Assembly: GCF_003429105.1 (NCBI RefSeq)
Contig: NZ_QVTD01000001.1
Span: 62,001-126,000 of the forward strand
From: Peribacillus glennii
GTDB lineage: Bacteria; Bacillota; Bacilli; Bacillales; DSM-1321
DNA: 64,000 nucleotides
Direction of reading: 5' to 3'
The translations under genes were made by a program, and so were the position numbers. Shown here in pieces: positions 15,064 through 23,717 of this stretch. Position 1 is the stretch's first letter. Each line of letters starts with the position of its first letter. The notes below the pieces were generated by a model. It saw nothing but the letters and a program-made list of their open reading frames with translations. It had not been told where the DNA came from and ran no database searches.

Positions 15064-16065
15064 ATGGGAGATTGGAATCAGCTTGCATTAAGAGTTTTGG
15101 ATGGCTACGAACTGACCGATGAAGAGGCTTTATCGATTTTGGAAAGTCCTGATGAACAGCTTCTGGAACTGCTACAGGGCGCCTATACCATACGCCGCCA
15201 TTATTACGGCAATAAGGTAAAATTAAATATGATCATCAACACAAAATCCGGGCTGTGCCCAGAGAACTGCGGCTACTGCTCCCAATCCAGTGTATCCACA
15301 GCGCCGATCGAGAAATACCGCATGGTTGACAAGGATTCCATTTTAAAAGGCGCCGAGCAGGCCTATAATCTTAACGTGGGTACATATTGTATCGTGGCGA
15401 GCGGAAGAGGGCCCAGCAACAGAGATGTCGATACCGTCGTTTCAGCTGTAGAGGAAATAAAGGACAAATACAATCTGAAAGTTTGTGCCTGCCTTGGACT
15501 TCTAAAGCCTGAACAAGCAAGCAGGCTGAAAGAAGCAGGTGTTGACCGCTATAACCATAATATAAACACTTCAGAAAGCCACCATGAATCCATTACAACC
15601 TCCCATACTTACCAGGACAGGGTAAATACCGTGGAACTTATTAAAGAAGCGGGAATATCCCCTTGTTCAGGGGTTATTGTAGGCATGAGGGAAACCAAAC
15701 AAGATGTCATTGACATGGCAAGAAGTTTGCGGGTACTGGACGCGGATTCCATCCCTGTTAACTTCCTCCATGCAATTGACGGGACACCTCTGGAAGGAAC
15801 CGATGAGCTGGAACCAATATATTGCCTTAAGGTACTCTGCCTGATGCGTTTCATCAACCCGACAAAGGAAATACGCATCTCCGGAGGAAGGGAAGTAAAC
15901 CTCCGAAGTCTGCAGCCGCTGGGACTTTATCCGGCAAACTCCATCTTTGTTGGAGATTACTTGACAACTGCCGGACAGGAAAGCACAGCTGACCATCAAA
16001 TGCTTAAGGATTTAGGTTTTGAGATTGATTTCGTGAGGGAAGAAACAAATGCTGTTTTGAGCTAA
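15064..16065 (+). CDS. bioB: Biotin synthase
   Basis: A 333-residue radical SAM enzyme inserting sulfur into dethiobiotin. The SAM cluster motif CPENCGYC places Cys at 65, 69 and 72. Further BioB motifs are YCSQSS, YNHNINTSESHH and RISGGREVNLR. Length matches the family. It forms an operon with bioY (21-bp gap, GAGGGG site) and ends before a strong terminator at 16073. Confidence 0.96.
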   Translation: MGDWNQLALRVLDGYELTDEEALSILESPDEQLLELLQGAYTIRRHYYGNKVKLNMIINTKSGLCPENCGYCSQSSVSTAPIEKYRMVDKDSILKGAEQAYNLNVGTYCIVASGRGPSNRDVDTVVSAVEEIKDKYNLKVCACLGLLKPEQASRLKEAGVDRYNHNINTSESHHESITTSHTYQDRVNTVELIKEAGISPCSGVIVGMRETKQDVIDMARSLRVLDADSIPVNFLHAIDGTPLEGTDELEPIYCLKVLCLMRFINPTKEIRISGGREVNLRSLQPLGLYPANSIFVGDYLTTAGQESTADHQMLKDLGFEIDFVREETNAVLS

Positions 16066-16072
16066 TGAATAC

Positions 16073-16100
16073 CGGCTGCCGGAGAATTTCCGGCAGCCTT
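16073..16100 (+). terminator. Rho-independent terminator of bioY-bioB
   Basis: GGCTGCCGG (16073-16081) pairs with CCGGCAGCC (16089-16097), then TTTTCCTTTTT. It begins seven bases after the bioB stop. Confidence 0.9.
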
Positions 16101-16109
16101 TTCCTTTTT

Positions 16110-16590
16110 AATATAAAATACATTTTGAATTTCGCCAGTGTCATCTGCAGCTCCTCGCAAGATGGGAAAACGCTTGTGCGGAGGATGAGACTTCTTCCAT
16201 TGTTGCCAGGGATTCCTGGCTTGTCGATGCGGTTTGCTGGCTTGCACCGGCGCTCTCCACCGCAGTTGCTGTTTATGTATCCATTGAACCCACGGTCAGC
16301 CTGCTGCCAGTGACATTTGCTGGACGGCGGCTGAAACCTCTTGTACCTTGCCTGAAACGCTTGACACTGCCGTCTCTATTACTGAGAATGCTTCACTCAC
16401 CTTTTCGGTGACAGAACCCCCCCTCCACTTTTTCAGTGCCACGGTTCATGGGAACCACAGCGTTTTGGGTTTCTTTTTGTTTATAATACTGAGGCAGGGT
16501 AAACAGCTTTTCATATGTGGTCCTAAACAGCTCATTTAAATCTTTTTTTACTTCGAGGGTTTTAAGGTCTTCTTCCCTTTGTACCATTTT
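16110..16590 (-). pseudogene. Methyl-accepting chemotaxis protein, decayed C-terminal part
   Basis: Leftward frames give MNRGTEKVEGG, then EKVSEAFSVIETAVSSVSG, KVQEVSAAVQQMSLAAG, a stop, and in another frame ESAGASQQTASTSQESL, ATMEEVSSSAQAFSHLA. These follow the order of the MCP signalling domain up to the usual C-terminal EExxxxAxxLxxLA segment. Frameshifts and stops break the frame, and the sensory and HAMP parts are missing. Confidence 0.7.
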
Positions 16591-16739
16591 TTGGAAACAT
16601 TGTATTTAGGGGAATTCCGTGATTTTGTCTGCAAAGAAACCCAGAAAAAAATGCCGAAATATTTGTTGTGGAAATAAAAAGCCCTCACCCAAAAAAATAT
16701 ATTGCTATATTTAAATTTTGCGAAAATTCGTCAAAGCAT

Positions 16740-16768
16740 TTGACTTTTCTTACAATAATACTTAGGAT
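16740..16768 (+). promoter_or_regulatory. Probable sigma-A promoter of the tetR gene
   Basis: TTGACT (16740-16745), 17-bp spacer, TAGGAT (16763-16768), 39 bp before the GTG start of the TetR gene. No copy of the ACCGTC palindrome lies here, so autoregulation through that site is not indicated. Confidence 0.45.
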
Positions 16769-16807
16769 TATAAGTAAACAACTGGAAATTTTAAAAAGGA
16801 GGGAAAA

Positions 16808-17362
16808 GTGAGTAATCGTAGATCAACTCTAACTCGTGACCATATCTTATTGGAAGCCTGCCGACTTGTTTCAAGGGATGGAGTTTCAAATTTAACCCTG
16901 GAAAAAGTAGCGAAAGAAGCTGGTGTCAGTAAAGGGGGATTGTTATATCATTTTCCGTCGAAAGAAACCCTCATAAAGGGAATGATTGACGATATGTTAA
17001 AAAGGTCCTACCAAGACATCGACTATTATTTATCAAAAGAAAACGATGAACCAGGTAAATGGCTGCGGGCCTTTATCCAAACAACCTTTAAGGAAGTTGG
17101 CCGAAAAGACTTAATCAGCCCAGGTTTAATGTCTATGTTGCTTGCCAATACAGAATTACTAGATTCCTGGCGAAAAACATACGCTGATTGGACAGAAAAC
17201 ATAGAAAATGATAATCAGGATTTACTTATTGCTTCTATTGTTCGGTTAGCATGTGAGGGTTTATGGTTTACCGATTTACTTGGTTTTTCTCCAGTGCAAG
17301 GAGAGTTTCGCCAACAAATCCTAAACACCTTAGTCGAATTAACAAAGAAAGATCACTTATAA
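16808..17362 (+). CDS. TetR/AcrR-family transcriptional regulator
   Basis: A GTG-started, 184-residue protein after AAAAAGGAGG. N-terminal TetR helix-turn-helix: LTLEKVAKEAGVSKGGLLYH at about residues 29-48, then FPSKETLIKGM. The C-terminal ligand domain has FTDLLGFSP and other family-variable sequence. It is the only TetR gene in the window and lies beside the monooxygenase/RidA catabolic block, whose promoters carry an ACCGTC-type palindrome typical in form of TetR operators. It is therefore the leading candidate regulator of that block; this is inference. Confidence 0.85.
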   Translation: MSNRRSTLTRDHILLEACRLVSRDGVSNLTLEKVAKEAGVSKGGLLYHFPSKETLIKGMIDDMLKRSYQDIDYYLSKENDEPGKWLRAFIQTTFKEVGRKDLISPGLMSMLLANTELLDSWRKTYADWTENIENDNQDLLIASIVRLACEGLWFTDLLGFSPVQGEFRQQILNTLVELTKKDHL

Positions 17363-17390
17363 ATATTACAATAGTTTTTTATAGTAAAAA

Positions 17391-17430
17391 ATGGACATCG
17401 CCTAATCTAATTAGACTAGGGGATGTCCAT
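17391..17430. terminator. Bidirectional terminator hairpin
   Basis: ATGGACATC (17391-17399) pairs with GATGTCCAT (17422-17430), with CCTAATCT/AGACTAGG inside and A/T runs outside. It separates the convergent tetR and FAD-synthetase-like genes. Confidence 0.7.
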
Positions 17431-17457
17431 TAACAATTCCAAACGATGAAGAGCATT

Positions 17458-18339
17458 CTATGCAAGTGTATATTCAAACATCTGGCTTTGATATTTGTTA
17501 ATTATATCTAGAAATTCAATGCCTATCATCGTATTTTCCGCAACTATTCCCCTTGAATTGGTCATTTCCAATTCAAGTTGATCCGGTTTTTCAGAATATA
17601 CCGTTCGTGGTTTAATCATCAATAGACCACTGCAAGTTCCTCGTTCAGTATATACCGTGACCTGAAAATGCCCTTTTTCAGGAAGCAGATAAGGTTTTGG
17701 GACCATGATTTTTACTATGTCTTTCTCTGATGCCCGTTTATCCTGAGCTAATCCTATGCTTTCTCCTTCTATGTAATATGGCCGTCCCAGCAACTCATTT
17801 ACAACAGATACATTTCCTTGCTTTACATATTCCCGGATGAGCGTACTTCCTACCTTTGCATCATAGCGTTTTATGGGATTTATTATATATACTTCAAATC
17901 GGCCTCTACTCCACTGTTTCATATACTCGGGAGTCCCCGTTCCTTTTGATCCAAATTTATAATCAAAACCTGCTACAACATGCTTAATCTTTAATGGGAT
18001 TAAAAAATTTTCTATGAAATCTTGGGGTTGTACTCTAGAAAGGGCTGGGCTGAATTGTACAACATAGGCTATATCAACTCCCATTCTTTCTAAGATTTGA
18101 AGTTTATCTTCCAGAGGGGTTAAATAGCTTGAATATCCACTTTTACCTAATACTTCCCGAGGATGGGGATGAAAGGTCATTACACCGCTTGCCAATTTTT
18201 TGTTTTTAGCATGATGAATGGCTGTTTCAACCACTTTCTGGTGCCCTAAGTGGACTCCATCAAAGTAACCCATAGCAACAGAGGATGGATCATATTTTTT
18301 CGATAAATCCAACGGGTAAGACAAATAACATACCTTCAT
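17458..18339 (-). CDS. RibF-like FAD synthetase with a degenerate riboflavin-kinase domain
   Basis: A 293-residue protein starting at ATG 18339; 13 upstream in-frame codons lack a better site. Residues 20-150 form a nucleotidyltransferase domain with GYFDGVHLGHQ (HLGH at 30-33) and TFHPHPREVL, as in FMN adenylyltransferases that make FAD. The C-terminal half resembles the RibF flavokinase domain in position only: the usual GxxxGRxLGFPTAN signature is absent, replaced by IGLAQDKRASEKD. It ends the leftward block of FADH2-using monooxygenase genes and may supply FAD. The housekeeping bifunctional RibF is presumably elsewhere. Confidence 0.7.
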   Translation of the reverse strand: MKVCYLSYPLDLSKKYDPSSVAMGYFDGVHLGHQKVVETAIHHAKNKKLASGVMTFHPHPREVLGKSGYSSYLTPLEDKLQILERMGVDIAYVVQFSPALSRVQPQDFIENFLIPLKIKHVVAGFDYKFGSKGTGTPEYMKQWSRGRFEVYIINPIKRYDAKVGSTLIREYVKQGNVSVVNELLGRPYYIEGESIGLAQDKRASEKDIVKIMVPKPYLLPEKGHFQVTVYTERGTCSGLLMIKPRTVYSEKPDQLELEMTNSRGIVAENTMIGIEFLDIINKYQSQMFEYTLA

Positions 18340-18394
18340 TATAATCACGTCCTTTTTAGTTATTCCTGAAGAAGTCATTCTAAACTGGTAAAGA

Positions 18395-18439
18395 AAAAGG
18401 ACAAAAAGAAGATCATGCCAACCCTGCCTCTGTCCTTTT
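18395..18439 (-). terminator. Terminator after the flavin-reductase remnant
   Basis: AAAAGGACA (18395-18403) pairs with TGTCCTTTT (18431-18439), then TTTCTTT leftwards. The same hairpin sequence, including AAAAAGAAGAT, follows the intact flavin reductase at 26603-26648, showing that both loci come from one duplication. Confidence 0.7.
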
Positions 18440-18680
18440 ATCCGAAAAGTAAGTTATACAACTGATTCTTGTTTGCTGAGTTATCTGTAAAACTTCCAAC
18501 TAGTGATAAAAACGTAGCCAGAGGTTGGTTTGATCCTCCCAATAAAGCATGCTCCCTAATCACCTTTTTCGATTTCTCATTTTTATCAATTTCCACAAAA
18601 TAAAACCGCCCCTGTTTTTTAAATAGATCGGTTACTTGTTCTACAGCGTCTTCCTCTTTCCCGGCTTTACTGTAGAAAAT
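18438..18680 (-). pseudogene. Flavin reductase remnant of monooxygenase set 1
   Basis: An 80-codon open stretch with no usable start (a TAG lies directly before it). It ends NQPLATFLSLVGSFTDN plus a short Asn-rich tail, which aligns with the end of the intact flavin reductase at 26669 (KQPLLHFHRQFGSFTDK). The DNA around GGAAGTTTTAC and the following terminator are shared too. The upstream part (KAGKEEDAVEQVTDLFKKQG) does not match the reductase, so the locus looks rearranged. It occupies the same position after the monooxygenase as the intact gene does in set 2. Confidence 0.5.
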
Positions 18681-18713
18681 CTATAATGCTATTTCAAGAT
18701 TGAAAGATTTATA

Positions 18714-18764
18714 TCGGAAGGAAAAGAGCCTGCCTATCTATTATGATAAGGCCCGCCCTTCCGA
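18714..18764 (-). terminator. Hairpin after the monooxygenase gene
   Basis: TCGGAAGG (18714-18721) pairs with CCTTCCGA (18757-18764), with GCCT/AGGC inside. It starts 17 bp after the monooxygenase stop; the T tract is weak. Confidence 0.45.
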
Positions 18765-18781
18765 CCTGTACTTTCTAAACT

Positions 18782-20308
18782 TTATTTTAAATCATGTTTA
18801 TATAAAGGTTTTACCTCTCCATTAGCTCTTGGTAATTCGAGATAATCACGGATAAAGTTAGCTGGCTCTGTACGATCATAAGATCTGTAAAGCTCAGACC
18901 GGATGATCGGAGCATTCGTAGCATTTAGGTTTTCAAACAAACCAACCCTGGAAGCATGGCTTGAACAAGTAAGATCCCAGATGAAGTTAAAGAATTTGTT
19001 TTTCTCACGAGCCGTAACACCAGCTCCAGGCAGATATTCTTCCAGTTTTGCACCGATTTCCGGATGGTCCCAGACCTTGCTCGGGAAGCGGCTGATTAGT
19101 CCCTGTCCGCTCATATCGCGAAGGATGTGCATGATTCGCGGATAGGTTTCGATTGAATATAAACGTCCTGCAGTTAAGAATCTGGTAGATGGAACTAACA
19201 CACCATTCCACATCTCTGATTCTTCTTCAGCAGCAATAATCGCCGCTTTTAAATTAGAAGAATAAGTGATCACTTCTGCCACGGCATCCCTGACTCCCTG
19301 GAAGGAATCGATACCTAGGACATCAACGATCGTTTGCACTGCTCCCACCAACATTTCTGCACGGTACATCAGGCGGCCCAATATGTGCCAGTGGAATAGA
19401 GATCCTGAAACTCTATATAATCCTAACATCTTCATGTTATAAAGGCTGAAGACATATTCGCGTGGCACGAAAACATTATCAAACAAGATCATGTTATCAG
19501 TTTCCTCGCCGCGTGAATCGATAGGGTGGTCTTCAAAACTGGAATCAGGAGAAGTGACAGGCTCCCGAAGCACTAAAGTTATTCCAGGTGAATTCAACGG
19601 AACTGCACACCAAAGTGCTGCTTCCGGCTCTAAGTTAGCGGATGTAGCCGTTGAGATTGTTGCAAAGTGTGCTTGGACTCCTACAGATCCAACTGGTTTT
19701 GCGCCGCTTAAAACTATACCGTCCGGACGTTCTTCTACCACCCTTAAAGTACCTTTTTTCTGTGAAGGAGGCAAATTTTTATCTGTTTGGACATCTGGAA
19801 TCAAATCTGCACTGATAATATTATGTTTCTGGCTAAATTCAACAAACCTTCGTACGTTTTGTGCATATTCAGGGTTTTCCTTTTCAATTTTATCAATAAT
19901 GGAAAGGAAACCCATGGCCATCATGGAGCCGTAGTCATTTGGGCGGCCAAAGACGCCAAGAGTGCTGTAAGTACTCAACTTTAACATTTCGCGTCGAAGT
20001 TTATAGTCCTCTTTCGTTTTAGGAACAAGCCAATTAGTACTATATCTTTTGCCATCCTCTGGACTTATAAAAGTCGTAATATCCCTAGTGGCAGGGTCGA
20101 ATTGCATATCATATATCTTCGCTAAATTTTCCACGCCACGCTTTATGGCAGGATGATTCGGTACATCACTCACTTCGTTTCCCTGGGAATCTATGACTCT
20201 CCTACCGTCTCTCAAGCTTTCTTTGTATTGCTCACCCGTCATTAAATGAGGCTCAGTTCCTTTGCTTAATACTTCCTTAAGTTTGTTTGAAGTCGTGATT
20301 ACACTCAT
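18782..20308 (-). CDS. HpaB-family FADH2-dependent monooxygenase, set 1
   Basis: A 508-residue member of the 4-hydroxyphenylacetate 3-hydroxylase large-component family, which uses FADH2 from a separate reductase to hydroxylate aromatic or heteroaromatic rings. Family landmarks: FDPATRDITTF near residue 70, GRPNDYGSMM at 121-130 (usual GRxPDYxN), FVPREYVFS and PGAGVTAREKNKFF. By eye the segment that carries the active-site His in HpaB (THAxxxPQxDR) reads SADLIPDVQTDKN at about 166-178, so the His is not conserved. It overlaps the deacetylase stop by four bases, implying coupled translation. Set 2 paralogue at 27256 is closely similar. Substrate unknown. Confidence 0.85.
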   Translation of the reverse strand: MSVITTSNKLKEVLSKGTEPHLMTGEQYKESLRDGRRVIDSQGNEVSDVPNHPAIKRGVENLAKIYDMQFDPATRDITTFISPEDGKRYSTNWLVPKTKEDYKLRREMLKLSTYSTLGVFGRPNDYGSMMAMGFLSIIDKIEKENPEYAQNVRRFVEFSQKHNIISADLIPDVQTDKNLPPSQKKGTLRVVEERPDGIVLSGAKPVGSVGVQAHFATISTATSANLEPEAALWCAVPLNSPGITLVLREPVTSPDSSFEDHPIDSRGEETDNMILFDNVFVPREYVFSLYNMKMLGLYRVSGSLFHWHILGRLMYRAEMLVGAVQTIVDVLGIDSFQGVRDAVAEVITYSSNLKAAIIAAEEESEMWNGVLVPSTRFLTAGRLYSIETYPRIMHILRDMSGQGLISRFPSKVWDHPEIGAKLEEYLPGAGVTAREKNKFFNFIWDLTCSSHASRVGLFENLNATNAPIIRSELYRSYDRTEPANFIRDYLELPRANGEVKPLYKHDLK

Positions 20309-21225
20309 TTTCTTACCCCTTCCAATCTAAATGAATTTAATTCAGGAATCCGGCCGTTGTAATAAGGAAGCTGTACTTCACGCGGATTATATGTTCCGTT
20401 ATCGATGCACTTTCTGACGTGCAATGCGATTTCTTCCATAGTCGCAAACCACACATTCCCTTTATCCATCATATACTGGATCATTTTATCGATTCTGCGG
20501 CATCTGGCTAACCTGCCTGATAAGAAAGGATGCCATACCGAAACCCACATGCCCCCAAATTCCCATGCAGCTTCAAATTCATCGATCCACACTTCCATGG
20601 CACGGTCTGGCGATTGGATTGGCATATCGTACGCGAAATCAGGATTGTGTGCGTACTGCGGCCAATCGTCCATAGCCCAATGAGTTGGCAATTCTATAAC
20701 TTCATTAGATCCTTTACCTTTTAGAACATACGGTACGTCGTCTGCCATCAACGACGAGTCGTATATGAGCCCCTCTTCTGCTAAATAATTAACCGAATTT
20801 TTAGAAAAATTCCACCAAGGTGCTCTCCATCCTGCCGGTCGTTTCCCTACATGCTTTTCGAAAACTTCAATGCTGCGTTTAAACCAATACAGCTCTTCTT
20901 CTTCAGGCAGTTCATTAGGATGCTCATGCAAGTACCCATGATGAGCGATCTCGTGTCCGTCTTTAAGGATTGCTTCCACATAATGAGGATAACGTTCAAT
21001 ATTCCAGGCTGGAATGAAGAAGGTTTGTTTAATGCCATACTTTTTATACATATCAAGAATGCGGGGGATTGCCACCTCGTCATACCTTACCCAGGAATTT
21101 GATGAAATTTTTGTATCCGCTTTATCAGGATGATCTAAATGCAAGATGCTGTCGGTATCGACATCGAATGTAATGGCAACTGCGCATTTTGCCCCGTTAG
21201 GCCATGGAATAGGATTTTTTATCAT
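20305..21225 (-). CDS. Polysaccharide-deacetylase-fold hydrolase (PuuE-like), set 1
   Basis: A 306-residue NodB-fold protein. Motifs: AITFDVDTDS (residues 17-26, metal Asp), HEIAHHGYLHEHP (H-x3-H metal site), RAPWWNFS and VSVWHPFLSGR. This arrangement, without a signal peptide, is typical of cytoplasmic PuuE-type allantoinases and related C-N hydrolases rather than secreted chitin deacetylases. It sits between RidA (adjacent, no gap) and the monooxygenase (4-bp overlap), so it probably hydrolyses a C-N bond in the same pathway. Set 2 paralogue at 28786. Confidence 0.8.
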   Translation of the reverse strand: MIKNPIPWPNGAKCAVAITFDVDTDSILHLDHPDKADTKISSNSWVRYDEVAIPRILDMYKKYGIKQTFFIPAWNIERYPHYVEAILKDGHEIAHHGYLHEHPNELPEEEELYWFKRSIEVFEKHVGKRPAGWRAPWWNFSKNSVNYLAEEGLIYDSSLMADDVPYVLKGKGSNEVIELPTHWAMDDWPQYAHNPDFAYDMPIQSPDRAMEVWIDEFEAAWEFGGMWVSVWHPFLSGRLARCRRIDKMIQYMMDKGNVWFATMEEIALHVRKCIDNGTYNPREVQLPYYNGRIPELNSFRLEGVRK

Positions 21226-21660
21226 TTAATTCTCCTCCTCTATGATTGCGATAGCTTCTATTTCTATTAATAGATCTTCCCACATAAGACCAGAAACACG
21301 AATGGCTGTTCCAACAGGACCCGGGTCAGCTAAGTATTCCAATCTCACTTTTGTCATCTTCTCCCAAAATTCTGTTGTCTCATTTTCATTACCTTTATAT
21401 ACATAGTAAGTATTTAGCTTTACGATATCTTTTATGTCAGAGCCCACTTCATTTAAAACCTTGCGAATATTTTCAAAAACCGTTCGGGTTTGCACTTCTA
21501 TATCCCCTACACCTATAATCCCGTTTTCATCAGCGGAGATTTGTCCACCGACAAAAACCATGTTTCCAACCTTCCATCCTTGGGAAAAAGGTACCGGCAT
21601 ACTCCAATCCCAGTGGCCTTTAGGCATTATTCTCGTTTTTTCCATAATTGTCTTTTCCAT
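21226..21660 (-). CDS. RidA family (YjgF/YER057c/UK114) protein, set 1
   Basis: A 144-residue RidA-family protein beginning after GAGGTGAATT. Motifs: PFSQGWKVGNMVFVGGQI, VGDIEVQTRTVFENIRKVL and GTAIRVSGL with the conserved Arg; it ends with IEIEAIA. RidA enzymes hydrolyse enamine/imine intermediates or, as RutC, aminoacrylate-type products in pyrimidine breakdown. The start of the coding set (RidA, deacetylase, monooxygenase) is repeated at 30139-27256. Confidence 0.85.
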   Translation of the reverse strand: MEKTIMEKTRIMPKGHWDWSMPVPFSQGWKVGNMVFVGGQISADENGIIGVGDIEVQTRTVFENIRKVLNEVGSDIKDIVKLNTYYVYKGNENETTEFWEKMTKVRLEYLADPGPVGTAIRVSGLMWEDLLIEIEAIAIIEEEN

Positions 21661-21791
21661 AATTCACCTCAATTAGTACTTTGATTTCATTCACCGATAT
21701 ATTTAATCTGTAAGGAATCTGAAATGGTGTCCCAACAACCACCTCCTTAAAGGAAACTAAACGGTCGTTCCATATAACTTTCTCTCAATAG

Positions 21792-23234
21792 TTAAATTGT
21801 CTTTTCTACATTTTGTTCAGCTTCACTAAGTGCACTGCCATTTGTGATGCTGTTCTTGACCAGAAAGTAGTATAACACTGCCCCAACAATCGCCGATGAT
21901 ATGAAACTGACATCAATTCCTCCAAAAGAGTTTGCCAACGGCCCCACAAAGACAAGAGTATTAGTAAATAATAACCCTACGACTACTCCAATGACCCACG
22001 ATAGAACGGCCGGAATATTATAACCCTTGGAGTACCAATACAATCCGCCTTTTTCTTTGTGTAATTCCAATGCTGAATACTGGCCTTTAAACAGGTATAG
22101 TCCAATTAATTTAATTGATAGCCATGGAGAAACAGCAACGATGATAAGGGTAACGAATGCATTGACAACATCAACTAGATCATAGACAAATACCGCCAAG
22201 AAAGCTGCAATGATACTAACCACGCTGATAATGATGGTTGTCATGATTCTATTCAATCCCCAGCCAAGTGTTTCTAACCCCAGACCTGCACCATATATTG
22301 CAAAACTTCCTTGTGTTAAACTTCCAACTATTCCTACTATAATCAATGGAAGGACAAACCATGTCGGGGACATTTCAATCATTCCCTGAACTAAAGGGGT
22401 ATCAAGGCTTTTAAACATCGTGGTGAAATAGGCTGCAGTGATCATGGTAATCCAACAACCAACGAAGATCCCTGCTCCGGTTCCTAGCATGACAGACCGG
22501 GAACTAGTCGTTGTTGGGATGTATCGAGTATAGTCATTGATGTAGGGGACTAAAGAAACCGGGATAGATAGTGCCACACTGGCTGATAAAAGCCATGTAG
22601 CCCAATATCCCCCAAGGAGATAATCACCACCCTGGTAGGTTGCATCAAATTGAGGCAGAAACACGAAGATTGATAAAATTAGTGTTGCGCCAGCCACAAC
22701 CGTTCCAAATTTTTCTATTTTGACAACGATTGAATGTCCATAAGTCGCAACAATACTGATAATGATTCCGATAATCAATGCACCGATGATGAGACTGATA
22801 TCTCCCTTCGGCAAACCGAATAATTTATTTCCGCCATGTACAACGGATTCAGATCCGGTCCAAAGCACCAAGGCATAAAAGCCGATCCCCACGACTATCG
22901 TTAATATAGCCCCTATGGCTCTTCCTTTAGTGCCAAAGTGAGCACCACTGCTGACAATTCCATTCGTTCCAGTTCTTTGTCCAAATAAAGCTATTGGAGC
23001 TACTATAATGCATCCAACCAAAAGGCCTACAGTAATAGCAAAAAATGAATCCCACCAACCCATTCCGAACAAAATGGGCAGGGCGCCAATAAGCATGATC
23101 GGATAACACGTTTGCGCACCGGCTAAGACAAAGAATACATTCCATGGATTTGAGTGTCGTTCTGATTCAGGAATAAAATCAATACCTTGAACCTCCAGCT
23201 TACTTTCCTGCACAGAATTACCATTTACTTCCAT
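21792..23234 (-). CDS. NCS1-family permease (purine/cytosine/allantoin type)
   Basis: A 480-residue, 12-span nucleobase-cation-symport-1 protein. ATG 23234 is preferred because GGGGTGAAGGG precedes it. Landmarks: PESERHSNPWNVFFVLAGAQ, GTKGRAIGAIL, PYINDYTRYIP and GSLTQGSFAIYGAGLGLE. NCS1 carriers bring in cytosine, uracil, hydantoin, allantoin, thiamine or pyridoxine. It is the probable importer for the neighbouring oxygenase/hydrolase pathway, suggesting a small N-heterocyclic substrate. Two ACCGTC-type palindromes lie 81 and 229 bp upstream. Confidence 0.85.
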   Translation of the reverse strand: MEVNGNSVQESKLEVQGIDFIPESERHSNPWNVFFVLAGAQTCYPIMLIGALPILFGMGWWDSFFAITVGLLVGCIIVAPIALFGQRTGTNGIVSSGAHFGTKGRAIGAILTIVVGIGFYALVLWTGSESVVHGGNKLFGLPKGDISLIIGALIIGIIISIVATYGHSIVVKIEKFGTVVAGATLILSIFVFLPQFDATYQGGDYLLGGYWATWLLSASVALSIPVSLVPYINDYTRYIPTTTSSRSVMLGTGAGIFVGCWITMITAAYFTTMFKSLDTPLVQGMIEMSPTWFVLPLIIVGIVGSLTQGSFAIYGAGLGLETLGWGLNRIMTTIIISVVSIIAAFLAVFVYDLVDVVNAFVTLIIVAVSPWLSIKLIGLYLFKGQYSALELHKEKGGLYWYSKGYNIPAVLSWVIGVVVGLLFTNTLVFVGPLANSFGGIDVSFISSAIVGAVLYYFLVKNSITNGSALSEAEQNVEKTI

Positions 23235-23314
23235 ACCCTTCACCCCTACTTATAAATTGGTTCAAACTTTAATAAAACAAAATTCTGTAAATTCTGTAAA
23301 TTCAGTCTAAAGTG

Positions 23315-23328
23315 ACCGTCCGGACTGT
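23315..23328. promoter_or_regulatory. Candidate TetR operator, site 1
   Basis: ACCGTCCGGACTGT, a palindrome apart from its third base pair, 81 bp before the permease start. The same pattern occurs at 23463 and 30699, only at promoters of this catabolic block. Confidence 0.65.
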
Positions 23329-23462
23329 AAAGCAATAGGTAAAAGAATCTAAGCGACAAAAGGTTCAAACTCCGCTGTTAATTAACTGCTTTAAATTGGT
23401 TTATTACAACAAAGATCTACACCACCTATCGTATTATTATTCTGAATTATTAAACTATTAAA

Positions 23463-23476
23463 ACCGTCTAGACTGT
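23463..23476. promoter_or_regulatory. Candidate TetR operator, site 2
   Basis: ACCGTCTAGACTGT, same motif as site 1, 148 bp further upstream of the permease. Confidence 0.65.
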
Positions 23477-23594
23477 ACAGTTTGATGCAAAAAATAATTT
23501 CATGGGTTACAACTTCCACAACTATAGGTCTTTTTCCTCCCTTTTTTTCAATATTTTTTTCAACTGAACAAACAGAACTTCGATCATTTTTGTT

Positions 23595-23608
23595 ACCGTC
23601 TGTACCGT
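23595..23608. promoter_or_regulatory. Weak third ACCGTC-type site
   Basis: ACCGTCTGTACCGT keeps the left half exactly, but the right half differs at three positions. It is 132 bp from site 2. Possibly a low-affinity site. Confidence 0.3.
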
Positions 23609-23717
23609 ATATTTATAAGTGTAAATTATTCTTTTTATCTATGTTTACTTAGTGTAAGATCTTCTTACATATTTTTTGATCTTTTTGAATCTTTTGTCAG
23701 CATTTTCATACATATTT

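Larger units (their letters stand above)
23235..23717. other. Regulatory intergenic region between ald and the permease
   Basis: Holds the operators listed at 23315, 23463 and 23595 and AT-rich sequence, presumably including the leftward promoter of the permease. No ORF or terminator was recognised. Confidence 0.6.

Noticed and set aside
15609..15999. Leftward ORFs of 89 and 110 codons inside bioB
   Set aside because: Antisense shadows of a fully recognised biotin synthase gene.
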